A DNA stretch of 64,000 nt from Pullilachnospira sp963929535 (GTDB lineage: Bacteria; Bacillota; Clostridia; Lachnospirales; Lachnospiraceae): positions 1 through 64,000 of the forward strand of contig CAWVIZ010000005.1 of the NCBI GenBank assembly GCA_963929535.1, given 5' to 3'. Positions 25,045-33,111 of the stretch are shown piece after piece; the stretch's first letter is position 1, and each line of letters opens with the position of its first letter. Both the position numbers and the translations under genes were made by a program. Below the pieces are notes generated by a model that saw only the letters and a list, made by a program, of their open reading frames with translations, was not told the DNA's origin and ran no database searches.

Positions 25045-25740
25045 ATGGTGAAAATTCATGGATTTCAAAAGCTGACGCTGCTGGATTATCCGGGAAAACT
25101 GGCGTGTACCATTTTTCTGGGAGGCTGCAATTTCCGGTGCCCCTTCTGTCACAACGGCAATCTGGTGCTGCATCCGGAGCGGGAGCCGGTGATACCTCAG
25201 GAGGAGGTTATGGGAACCCTGAAAAAAAGAACCGGAATCCTGGACGGGGTCTGCATTACAGGAGGGGAGCCCACGCTGAATCCCAGACTGCCGGAATTTA
25301 TCGGAAGGATCAAGGAGATGGGGTACGCGGTGAAGCTGGATACCAACGGCAGCCGCCCGGAGGTGGTACAAGGACTGGTGCGGGATGGACTGGTGGATTA
25401 TGTGGCCATGGATATTAAAAATTCTCCCCGTATGTATCAGCTTACCGCCGGGGTCCGGGAACCGGACCTGACGAAGATCAATGAGACGGTGGAATTTCTG
25501 AAGATGGGAACCGTGGAGTATGAATTCCGCACCACTGTCATGCGGGAACTGCACCGGAGGGAGGAGTTCCGGGAGATCGGCAGATGGCTGGCCGGAAGCC
25601 AGAGATACTATCTGCAGGCGTACCGGGAATCGGAGCAGGTGATCCGTCCGGTATATACCAGCTATTCCGGGGAACAGATGGAAAATTTCTGTCAGATGCT
25701 GCGGGGACAGATCGCCCAGGTGGAAGTTCGGGGAGTGTAG
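25045..25740 (+). CDS. nrdG: Anaerobic ribonucleotide reductase-activating protein, radical SAM
   Basis: A 231-residue radical SAM enzyme with CNFRCPFC (C28, C32, C35) for the 4Fe-4S cluster and the GGCNFRCPFCHN context of NrdG2-type activases. Such enzymes make the glycyl radical on class III ribonucleotide reductase under anaerobic conditions. The SAM-binding ITGGEPTLNPRL motif is near residue 72. No nrdD is nearby, so the assigned partner is a family-based guess; it could activate another glycyl radical enzyme. Confidence 0.85.
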   Translation: MVKIHGFQKLTLLDYPGKLACTIFLGGCNFRCPFCHNGNLVLHPEREPVIPQEEVMGTLKKRTGILDGVCITGGEPTLNPRLPEFIGRIKEMGYAVKLDTNGSRPEVVQGLVRDGLVDYVAMDIKNSPRMYQLTAGVREPDLTKINETVEFLKMGTVEYEFRTTVMRELHRREEFREIGRWLAGSQRYYLQAYRESEQVIRPVYTSYSGEQMENFCQMLRGQIAQVEVRGV

Positions 25741-25745
25741 CGCTT

Positions 25746-25781
25746 CGGAGGCAGCGGTTGGTTTGTAAACGGCTGCCTCCG
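25746..25781. terminator. Hairpin between convergent genes
   Basis: Perfect 10-bp arms (25746-25755 and 25772-25781) with a 16-base loop lie between the nrdG-like gene and the DUF6128-like gene. There is no clear T-tract. Confidence 0.6.
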
Positions 25782-25793
25782 GATCTTCCCGGT

Positions 25794-26951
25794 TCAGTAA
25801 ATGAAGCGGTACCAGTAACCGAACTGGCCCGGGCGGATGGCCTGGCCGCCGGAGGGCTTGAAGTTGGGAAATCCGAACATTCCGGCCAGAAAACGCTCTT
25901 TTTCATCATAAGTTCCGGGAACGCCCATCACATAGCCGCTGTCTTTTCCGGTATCATCCTGGAAAATTCCCAGGAAAAAGTGCTGGTAGATCTGACAGCT
26001 GTGGGCGAGAAACTGATTGGATCCCAGAAACCAGGACTGCTTCCGCAGGTCAGGAAGATCCTTCATGGTAAGCTGGACACAGTCGTGGATCTGTCCGTCC
26101 GGAAATGGCCGGATATGGGGATACGTGTCCTGGAGAAGCTGCCAGCGGTCGGCGGAGTTTCCGGACTCATTCATATGGGGCCGGGTACCTCTCAGGATAT
26201 CTTCCGGCGAGGGAACGGGGCCGGTGGGAAAATCTTCGGGAGAGGCTATGGGCTGGGAATCCGTATCCTCCGGTTCCTGCTGCCCGGAGAACGCCTCCTG
26301 CCGTCTTGCGGACTGCTCCTGCATTTCCTGAGGAGAGCCGGGATCCTCCTGTTCTTCTGCGTCTTCTGCGCATGGATCCGGTTCCGCATTCTGTGAGTGC
26401 GGAGAAAATACCGAAGCGGCGTCCTGCGGCCGGAACGAGGGGTCCTTCTCAGTATCCGCAAGGTTCCCGGAGGAGGAGCCAGCCTCCTGCTCCTGGGCAG
26501 ATACCGGAAATTCTTCAGGGACGATTTCCCCTTCGGACTCCACGGAAGCTGCCTGTACGGCCTCCGGAGGAAGGAAGTTTTCCGGATGCAGAGTCAGATC
26601 CGTCCATCCGGTGGCATAGACGCCTCCTGTATCGGACTGGATGATCAGACCGCCCAGATCCCCAAAGGAATACAGGCCTCCGATGCTGCCGGGATCCGGC
26701 TGGAACAGCCCGTAGACAGTTCCCCGGCTGTAGGCCGCTTCTCCCAGCAGAACGCCCAGGAGCTGCCCGTTGGAATGGACGAAGGCATAGACCTGAAACG
26801 CGGGGGTGTAGGGGAACGGAGGAAATTTCATATGTACCTCGATCTTACAGTGGTCATTCCGGACTTCCACCCGGGAAAAACCACAGTTGCGTTTTTTGAT
26901 ATCCTTCTGATATTCATAGATGTAAGATACAAACCTTTTATATTCAGACAA
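25794..26951 (-). CDS. DUF6128-like protein with disordered middle
   Basis: A 385-residue protein. The N-terminal domain (SEYKRFVSYIYEYQKDIKKR, VEVRNDHCKIEVHMK) and the C-terminal domain (WFLGSNQFLAHSCQIYQHFF, ending in FGYWYRFIY) match a Lachnospiraceae protein family whose function is unknown; residues about 140-260 are Glu/Pro/Ser-rich and look disordered. TTG 26951 is chosen because AAGGAA lies 9 bases upstream and family members start with this SEYKRF-like segment; no ATG is available there. It is divergent from the deaminase gene with only 82 bases between. Confidence 0.7.
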   Translation of the reverse strand: MSEYKRFVSYIYEYQKDIKKRNCGFSRVEVRNDHCKIEVHMKFPPFPYTPAFQVYAFVHSNGQLLGVLLGEAAYSRGTVYGLFQPDPGSIGGLYSFGDLGGLIIQSDTGGVYATGWTDLTLHPENFLPPEAVQAASVESEGEIVPEEFPVSAQEQEAGSSSGNLADTEKDPSFRPQDAASVFSPHSQNAEPDPCAEDAEEQEDPGSPQEMQEQSARRQEAFSGQQEPEDTDSQPIASPEDFPTGPVPSPEDILRGTRPHMNESGNSADRWQLLQDTYPHIRPFPDGQIHDCVQLTMKDLPDLRKQSWFLGSNQFLAHSCQIYQHFFLGIFQDDTGKDSGYVMGVPGTYDEKERFLAGMFGFPNFKPSGGQAIRPGQFGYWYRFIY

Positions 26952-27033
26952 AACCGACACTTCCTTTTGGGAGTTTTCTATGACAGGATATGCGGGGAAG
27001 GCTCCGGGTATTCCTGCCGGTGAGGGAGAAAAA

Positions 27034-27531
27034 ATGACCACATTGGAAAAACAGGAAAAATATATGCGGGAAGCTATCCGCCAGGCAAGGAAGGCGGAGG
27101 CGCTGATGGAAGTTCCCATCGGCTGCGTGATCGTCTTTGAGGACAGGATCATCGCCCGGGGATACAACAGGCGGAATACGGATAAAAATACCATTTCCCA
27201 TGCGGAGATGAACGCTATCCGGAAGGCCAGCAAAAAACTGGGGGACTGGAGACTGGAGGGGTGTACCATGTACATTACCCTGGAGCCCTGTCAGATGTGT
27301 GCCGGGGCCATCGTGCAGGCCAGGATCACAGAAGTGGTCATCGGCAGCATGAACCCCAAGGCCGGATGCGCCGGCTCTGTGCTGAACCTTCTGGAAATGA
27401 AGGAGTTCAATCATCAGGTGAAGGTGACCCGGGGAGTTCTGGAGGAGGAGTGCAGCGGGATGCTGTCGGATTTTTTCCGGAGACTGCGGGCAAGGAAGAA
27501 AAAACCGGAAGAGCCGGCCGAAAGGGGATAA
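27034..27531 (+). CDS. tadA: tRNA adenosine(34) deaminase
   Basis: TadA changes the wobble adenosine of tRNA-Arg(ACG) to inosine. The 165-residue protein has the zinc and catalytic residues HAE (H56, E58) and PCQMC (C86, C89) in the usual spacing, and the AGCAGSVLNLLEMKEFNH segment that contacts the tRNA. ATG 27034 follows GAGGGAG by 7 bases; a longer frame to 26980 is not family-like. It stands alone; the SRP RNA that sometimes follows tadA in Firmicutes is not seen. Confidence 0.93.
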   Translation: MTTLEKQEKYMREAIRQARKAEALMEVPIGCVIVFEDRIIARGYNRRNTDKNTISHAEMNAIRKASKKLGDWRLEGCTMYITLEPCQMCAGAIVQARITEVVIGSMNPKAGCAGSVLNLLEMKEFNHQVKVTRGVLEEECSGMLSDFFRRLRARKKKPEEPAERG

Positions 27532-27640
27532 TGACTGTGACTTTACTGCGGCATTTTCGGGGAAAATCTTCCGCTGAGAACCACTGGAAGACAGGGGACG
27601 GCATGTGCTTCTGCGGGGCGCTGCGTTCCGTATTTTCTTC

Positions 27641-27669
27641 TTGAGGCCAGAGCAGGGCAGGGCTATAAT
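27641..27669 (+). promoter_or_regulatory. Promoter of the flavodoxin operon
   Basis: TTGAGG (27641-27646) and TATAAT (27664-27669) are 17 bases apart, giving a leader of about 75 bases with a short CAGTC-GACTG hairpin. Confidence 0.65.
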
Positions 27670-27750
27670 AGAACCAGAGCAGCAGTCAGGCCGGACTGAC
27701 AAAAACCGGGACCCGAAAGGGGCCTGAACGAAAACGGGAGGAATGATCAG

Positions 27751-28251
27751 ATGAAATTCGCAATTATTTATTACAGCAAAACAGGGCATACCAGGGAAAT
27801 GGGTGAGGTGATCGCCGAAGGAATCGCCAGGCAGGGGGGCGAGACCCGGCTGTTTTCCATCGAAGAACCCCTGGATCAGGAGTACATCAATTCCTGTGAC
27901 GGGGTACTGTTCGGTACGCCCGTGTATCTGGCAAATACCTGCTGGCAGATGAAAAAGTGGTTTGATACGGAAAGCGCTTCTGTAAAGCTGGCCGGAAAGC
28001 TGGGGGGAGTATATTCCACCGCCCATTACGCTCAGGGAGGCGGGGATGTGGCGATCCTGACCCTGATCGGCCATCTGCTGGTGAAGGGCATGCTGGTATA
28101 TTCCGGAGGCGCCTCTCTGGGTAAGCCTTTTATCCATCTGGGGCCGGTGGCATTGGATGCAGTGGACGGCCATTACGAGAGCTGCAAGGCAGATTTTGAG
28201 ATTTACGGGGAACGTTTTGCCGCAAAAGCAAGAGAGCTTTTTGAAAAATAA
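27751..28251 (+). CDS. Flavodoxin-family protein
   Basis: A 166-residue FMN protein with the phosphate-binding loop YYSKTGHTREM at residues 7-17, and GTPVYLANTCWQMKKWFD near residue 55. The layout matches WrbA/flavodoxin_5-like NAD(P)H-dependent reductases or electron carriers. It starts at ATG 27751 after GGGAGGAATGATCAG and its TAA overlaps the ATG of the glycosylase gene. The shared operon with a base-repair enzyme may point to oxidative stress, but this is inference. Confidence 0.85.
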   Translation: MKFAIIYYSKTGHTREMGEVIAEGIARQGGETRLFSIEEPLDQEYINSCDGVLFGTPVYLANTCWQMKKWFDTESASVKLAGKLGGVYSTAHYAQGGGDVAILTLIGHLLVKGMLVYSGGASLGKPFIHLGPVALDAVDGHYESCKADFEIYGERFAAKARELFEK

Positions 28252-29072
28252 TGGTACAGAAGAGGATTTCCAATTTTGATATCCGGCAGATCCATGCTTC
28301 CGGGCAGTGCTTCCGCATGGAGGACGCCGGGGGAGGGCGCTTCCGGATCCTGGCGCAGGATCGGTATCTGGAGCTGACTCAGCGGGGGGAGGAATGTGAA
28401 TTTTCCTGCTCCTCCCGGGAGTTTGATGGATTTTGGAGCAGATATTTTGATCTGGACGGCGATTACGCAGGACATATTGCTTCCATTGATCCGGAGGATG
28501 ATTATCTGAGCGGAGCTTCCCGGATGGGAAGCGGGATCCGGATCCTGCGGCAGGATCTGTGGGAAATGATCGTCACTTTTCTGATCTCCCAGCAGAACCA
28601 TATCGCCAGGATCCGCCGCTGTGTGGAGAATATCTGCCGGGTATACGGAGAGGAGAAGGAAGCCATGGGGAGGCGGTACTATGCGTTTCCCACACCTCAG
28701 AAACTGGCCGGTGCCCGGGAAGAGGAGCTTTTCGCCTGTAATCTGGGATACAGAAGCAAGTATGTTCTGCGGACGGCCCGGAGTGTGGCGGGAGGCCAGG
28801 CGGATCTGGACCGGATCGCGGGGCTGGAGTATCCGGAGGCCCGGGAAGAGCTGCTGAAGCTGTACGGTGTGGGGCAGAAGGTGGCGGACTGTATCTGCCT
28901 GTTCGGACTGCACTGTCTGGAGGCGTTTCCGGTGGATACCCATATCCGGCAGGCCATGGAGAAGCATTATCCGGAGGGATTTCCCATGGAACGGTACGCC
29001 GGACGCCAGGGGGTGCTGCAGCAGTATATCTTCTACCGGGAGCTGACAGAGCAGGGGAGGAACGGGCTCTGA
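28251..29072 (+). CDS. 8-oxoguanine DNA glycosylase/AP lyase (OGG-like)
   Basis: A 273-residue helix-hairpin-helix-GPD glycosylase that removes oxidised guanine. The N-terminal OGG domain (FDIRQIHASGQCFRM) is followed by the HhH-GPD region: LYGVGQKVADCICLF contains the catalytic Lys K210 and FPVDTHIRQ the conserved Asp D229. Presence of the Lys implies lyase activity as in Ogg1 rather than AlkA. It is translationally coupled to the flavodoxin gene by a TAATG overlap. Confidence 0.9.
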   Translation: MVQKRISNFDIRQIHASGQCFRMEDAGGGRFRILAQDRYLELTQRGEECEFSCSSREFDGFWSRYFDLDGDYAGHIASIDPEDDYLSGASRMGSGIRILRQDLWEMIVTFLISQQNHIARIRRCVENICRVYGEEKEAMGRRYYAFPTPQKLAGAREEELFACNLGYRSKYVLRTARSVAGGQADLDRIAGLEYPEAREELLKLYGVGQKVADCICLFGLHCLEAFPVDTHIRQAMEKHYPEGFPMERYAGRQGVLQQYIFYRELTEQGRNGL

Positions 29073-29365
29073 GAACCCGGTAAAAAAATGATCACAATTC
29101 CGCCTTTCACTGTGCCGCCGCATCTGAGGGGTAGCCCGGAGAACATATAATATTTAGAGAAATTTAAGGAGTCGGAGCGCTGATTTCGTGTATAATGAGG
29201 GGAGGGCATTCCTGTTTGGCGCAGGGCGCTGTTACAGCTTGCCCGTGAACTTTCATGAAGGGACAGCGGAGAGGCCTGCAGCCTCAGCGCTGTCAGAATG
29301 GAATCAGCGGAACGGCAGATAGGGCTTACAGATCCGGCAGTTCCGAGTATAAGGGGAGTGATCAG

Positions 29366-30382
29366 ATGATTTGTCCAAAGTGTAAAAATGAGGTGACAGG
29401 CAGATTCTGCAGTTACTGCGGAGCGCTGCTGCAGCCGGACGGATCGGCAGAAGATCTGCTGAAAGGTCCTGACCGGAAGGCGGGAAAGTCTCCGTTGGGG
29501 GCCGGAAGGGAGTTCTCCGGGGATCCGGGAAGCGGGAAGGGACAGATGGATCCGGAGGAATTTCCATGGGAAGAGATGGATCTGGGGCAGACAACCGGGG
29601 AGATCCGCGCTTCCCAGCAGCTTGCCCGGGCGCTTCGGGGAGAAGAAAATCTGCAGGCTGCAAAGCCAGGAAGCGGACCGGCCGATGAAAATACAGCAGG
29701 ACAGGACCGTGGGGATACCGCTGTCCAGGGAAGGAAAACGTCCGGAACGGCAGCTTCGGGAACGAAAACCCCAGGGAAAGACCGGACGGCAGCTTCCGGG
29801 CGTGTAAAGGTTAAAAATACAACGAAAAAGAAAACCAAGGTAAAACGAAAAGGAAAGAATCCGCTCTCTTCCGCCGTCTCTTCCGCAGCTTCCGCAGCCG
29901 CAGGAGGAACCCGGACGGTATGGAAGACGGCAGTTATGCTGCTTCAGGTGATCTGCTTTGTTTTGATGGCGTATCTGACGCTGCGTTTCGTAAAGGAATT
30001 CTGGGACCAGCGGTCTGCGCTGGGGGCGCTTCAGGGAATTCTGGCAGAAAGAAATCTGGCTGCCACGGTCTATGTGGCAGCGGCTGTCTGCACCGGGGCA
30101 TTCGGAGCAGTACAGGCACTCTGGAGCCTGGGAAGAAAGAAATTCGCAGACCATGGGCGGCTGCGGAGATACGATGCAGGACGGGGAATGATGGGATTTT
30201 TTGTTTTCCTTCTTTTGGGGCTGGCGGCCAGGTATGTGAGCGGTCTGCTCCCCTCCGGGCTGTGGCTGTTTCTGGGGATCCGGCAGTATTTCGCTGTGAT
30301 CAGCGCAATGGGAGGCTCAATGATCGCGCTGAGCCTTCTGGGAATCGTCCTGTGCATCGTGCGGAAGGTGGGAACCAGGTAA
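29366..30382 (+). CDS. Zinc-ribbon membrane protein
   Basis: A 338-residue protein that starts with a zinc ribbon (MICPKCKNEVTGRFCSYCG, cysteines 3, 6, 15, 18), then about 160 residues of Gly/Ser/Lys/Glu-rich, probably disordered sequence ending in a very basic stretch, and four hydrophobic segments in the last 150 residues. No function is recognised; such zinc-ribbon membrane proteins are frequent in Clostridia. ATG 29366 is preceded by AAGGGGAGTG. The 293-base gap upstream (29073-29365) holds only AT-rich promoter-like sequence and a GTTACAGCTTGCCCGTGAAC palindrome fragment. Confidence 0.7.
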   Translation: MICPKCKNEVTGRFCSYCGALLQPDGSAEDLLKGPDRKAGKSPLGAGREFSGDPGSGKGQMDPEEFPWEEMDLGQTTGEIRASQQLARALRGEENLQAAKPGSGPADENTAGQDRGDTAVQGRKTSGTAASGTKTPGKDRTAASGRVKVKNTTKKKTKVKRKGKNPLSSAVSSAASAAAGGTRTVWKTAVMLLQVICFVLMAYLTLRFVKEFWDQRSALGALQGILAERNLAATVYVAAAVCTGAFGAVQALWSLGRKKFADHGRLRRYDAGRGMMGFFVFLLLGLAARYVSGLLPSGLWLFLGIRQYFAVISAMGGSMIALSLLGIVLCIVRKVGTR

Positions 30383-30389
30383 AAGGTAT

Positions 30390-30427
30390 GAAAAAGCTGC
30401 CTCCAGGTTGGGAGAGCAGCTTTTTTG
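30390..30427 (+). terminator. Intrinsic terminator after the zinc-ribbon gene
   Basis: AAAAAGCTGCCTCC pairs with GGGAGAGCAGCTTTTTT with one bulge, followed by a T-tract. Confidence 0.85.
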
Positions 30428-30647
30428 TGCGCTGGCGGCAGGCAGGCGGGCCTTTTGCGGATTTTTCTGACCTTCGGCCGGCTGCGGATATCGGACTGCA
30501 GTACAGCACTGGTCAGGTGGTATTTGGGCCTTCTGCTGTCCTGAGGGAACCAGTCTGCTGGTGGTAATTACTTTTAACATAATTGGGAAACCTATATCAG
30601 AAGGAGGAGCCGGATGGCTGACTGAGCCGCGAAAATTTATTTTTCTA

Positions 30648-30677
30648 TTGCATAAGCGCTGTTTTTATGATATCTTT
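30648..30677 (+). promoter_or_regulatory. Candidate promoter of the Rnf-like operon
   Basis: TTGCAT followed after 17 bases by TATCTT lies in an AT-rich stretch about 55 bases before the rnfC start. No gene was seen in 30428-30728. Confidence 0.45.
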
Positions 30678-30728
30678 ATGGAACTGTTAAAATAATATCA
30701 ATCTACGATGTTTTGTGGAGGAATTTGC

Positions 30729-32129
30729 ATGGCAGGAAAAGGAAAATCAGGCTTTTTCGGAGGCATTCATCCTACGGATGGATTTGACAAGGCGCTGACA
30801 GATCAGAAGCCGGTCCGGAATTATGAGCCGAAAACAGTGACGATTTATCTGAATCAGTCTCTTACCGGCGGATGCAGACCGCTGGTTTCCCAGGGAGACC
30901 GGGTGACGCAGGGACAGCTGATCGCCAGGTCGGAAGGATTTGCCAGAGATCATCTGCATGCCAGTGTCACCGGACGGGTGGTGCAGATCAAAGAGGTGGA
31001 GGAACAGGGAAAGTTCCGGGAGGCATTTGTGATAGAACGGGAGACGGACCGGAAGGAGCCGGAAGCCCCGGAAAAAAACAGAACTTATGAGGAGGGATTT
31101 CCTGATCTGTCCGGGTGTACCAGAGAAGATATCCTGAAGGGTATCATGGAAGGCGGCCTGGTAGGAATGGGAGGAGCCGGATTTCCTACTTATAAAAAAT
31201 ATGACGGCCAGAAGCTGGACTGGCTGCTGATCAATGCCGCAGAGTGTGAGCCCTACCTTACGTGTGATCACCGGCTGATGCTGGAGGAAGGTTACCGGGT
31301 GCTGAACGGAGTCAGGCTGCTTTTGAAAGCGTCCGGCGCCAGGAAGGCCTATATCTGCATGGAGGAAAATAAACAGGATGCGGCCATGCATCTGATGGAA
31401 CTGATGGCAGGATCAAAGGAGCAGGGGAAAGAGGTTTCCGGGAAGGACAGGCTGCAGGAGTCTGTGGAGATCCGTCTGCTGCCGGTACGGTATCCCCAGG
31501 GAGGGGAGCGCCAGCTGATCCAGACTGTTCTGGGGGTGGAGGTGCCCATGGGCGGGCTGCCGGCCTCCGTAGGCGCGGTGGTGAGCAATGTCGGGACTGC
31601 GGCCGCTGCCTGTGACGCGGTGCTAGGAGGAAAGCCTCTGACTCACCGGATCGTCACGGTGACGGGGCTGGTAAAGGAACCGGGAAATTACCGGGTGCCG
31701 CTGGGAACTCCCATCCGGGAACTGCTTTCTGCCTGCGGCGGTGTTTCCGCCGGGAAAAAACGGGTGATCATCGGAGGCCCTATGACAGGAAACTGCGCAG
31801 CGGTGGACTGGGACGGCGAAGAGCTTCCTTTTGTGACAAAAACCACTTCCGGCGTGGTGGTGCTGCCGGAATTTTCCAGTGAGGAGCAGCCGTGTATCCG
31901 CTGCGGGGGATGCGCCCAGGTCTGCCCGGCGGGTCTTACTCCTTTTCAGATCGACAGCGCGTACCGGGAGGAAGACTATGACTTGTGTGAAACCCTGTAT
32001 GCCAGCGAATGTATTGCCTGCGGCTGCTGTTCTTATATCTGTCCGGCCAGGCGGGAGCTGACATGGACTGTGCGGTCTGCCAGGGATATGGTAAAACAGA
32101 GAATGCGCGAGAGAAAGGCGGCGAAGTGA
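30729..32129 (+). CDS. rnfC: Rnf electron transport complex subunit C
   Basis: RnfC is the peripheral subunit that takes part in electron transfer between NADH and ferredoxin at the Rnf membrane complex. The 466-residue protein has the N-terminal GGIHPTDGFDKALTD segment, the FMN/NADH-domain motifs MGGAGFPTYKKY and NAAECEPYLTCDH, and two 4Fe-4S motifs at C389/392/395/399 and C428/431/434/438. ATG 30729 follows GTGGAGG. The length is near the family norm and all cluster ligands are present. It overlaps rnfD by ATGA. Confidence 0.93.
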   Translation: MAGKGKSGFFGGIHPTDGFDKALTDQKPVRNYEPKTVTIYLNQSLTGGCRPLVSQGDRVTQGQLIARSEGFARDHLHASVTGRVVQIKEVEEQGKFREAFVIERETDRKEPEAPEKNRTYEEGFPDLSGCTREDILKGIMEGGLVGMGGAGFPTYKKYDGQKLDWLLINAAECEPYLTCDHRLMLEEGYRVLNGVRLLLKASGARKAYICMEENKQDAAMHLMELMAGSKEQGKEVSGKDRLQESVEIRLLPVRYPQGGERQLIQTVLGVEVPMGGLPASVGAVVSNVGTAAAACDAVLGGKPLTHRIVTVTGLVKEPGNYRVPLGTPIRELLSACGGVSAGKKRVIIGGPMTGNCAAVDWDGEELPFVTKTTSGVVVLPEFSSEEQPCIRCGGCAQVCPAGLTPFQIDSAYREEDYDLCETLYASECIACGCCSYICPARRELTWTVRSARDMVKQRMRERKAAK

Positions 32130-33085
32130 TGAAAGAACGATTGAAACATGTGGGACCACATCTGCGGTCTCCCAGGACCACCCGGGCGGTGATGCTGGAT
32201 GTGGCCATTTCACTGGTGCCCGCTCTTCTGGGGGCAGTGTATTTCTTTGGAATCCGGTCGCTGTATATGACGGCATTTTCTGTGGCTGTCTGTGTTCTGA
32301 CAGAATATCTCTGGCAGAAGCTGACTGGAAAGCAGGTAACGGCAGGAGATTTCAGCGCGGTGGTAACGGGAATGCTGCTGGCGTTTAATCTGCCTGTGAC
32401 TACTCCTCTGTGGGCCATCGGGGCGGCTGCGGTGTTTGCGATACTGGTGGTAAAGCAGATGTTCGGCGGAATCGGAAACAACTTTGTGAATCCGGCGCTG
32501 ATGGGCCGTTTGCTTCTGATGGTGGCATGGCCGCAGACAGTCATGCAGTATGTGGTACCCAATACCATACAGCAGACGGATGCCGTATCCTCCGCAACGG
32601 TGCTGGGAGCTGTCAAGGGCGGGGCGGAAAACGCCTACAGCTACTGGCAGATGTTTATCGGAGAGATGCCGGGAGCCATCGGAGAGACCAGCAAGCTGCT
32701 GCTTCTGGTGGGATTTATTTATCTGTGCTATAAAGGAGCGGTGAATCTGGAAGCGGCGCTGGCTTACATTGCCACGGTGACGGTGCTTACGTTTGTGTTT
32801 GGCCCCTCGGGCCTGTTTACCGGGGATATCCTGGGAAATCTTCTGGGAGGCGGTCTGATTCTGGGCGGCTGTTATATGCTGACGGATTATGCGTTCGTGT
32901 CCAGGAGAGGGAAACTTTTATACGCAGTGACCGCCGGAGTGATCACGGCGGCCATCCGGATCTTCAGTCTGTATCCGGAAGGGATCTGTTTCGGAATCCT
33001 GACGGCTAACTGCCTGGCGGGACTGATGTCCATGCTGTACAGGAAACATGTGTACGGTGTGGCGCCGAAAAAGGAACGGGGATAA
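32129..33085 (+). CDS. rnfD: Rnf electron transport complex subunit D
   Basis: RnfD is a polytopic membrane subunit with covalently bound FMN. The 318-residue product shows about eight to ten hydrophobic segments, the GNNFVNPALMGRLLL segment near residue 115, and DAVSSATVLG near residue 150, the place of the FMN-linked threonine (the usual S-G-A-T reads S-S-A-T here). It starts at ATG 32129, overlapping the rnfC stop. The complex would sit in the cytoplasmic membrane and couple redox change to ion movement, if complete. Confidence 0.92.
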   Translation: MKERLKHVGPHLRSPRTTRAVMLDVAISLVPALLGAVYFFGIRSLYMTAFSVAVCVLTEYLWQKLTGKQVTAGDFSAVVTGMLLAFNLPVTTPLWAIGAAAVFAILVVKQMFGGIGNNFVNPALMGRLLLMVAWPQTVMQYVVPNTIQQTDAVSSATVLGAVKGGAENAYSYWQMFIGEMPGAIGETSKLLLLVGFIYLCYKGAVNLEAALAYIATVTVLTFVFGPSGLFTGDILGNLLGGGLILGGCYMLTDYAFVSRRGKLLYAVTAGVITAAIRIFSLYPEGICFGILTANCLAGLMSMLYRKHVYGVAPKKERG

Positions 33086-33111
33086 AACAAAGAGATAGAA
33101 GGAGTGGAAAG

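Noticed and set aside
23887..25554. 555-codon - strand frame across alaX and nrdG
   Set aside because: It crosses two recognised + strand genes and is rich in His, Gln, Leu and Pro, typical of antisense frames in GC-rich coding DNA.
27532..27750. SRP RNA after the tRNA deaminase gene
   Set aside because: The conserved small-domain motif of SRP RNA is not present; the GGGACCCGAAAGGGG stretch is only a chance resemblance.
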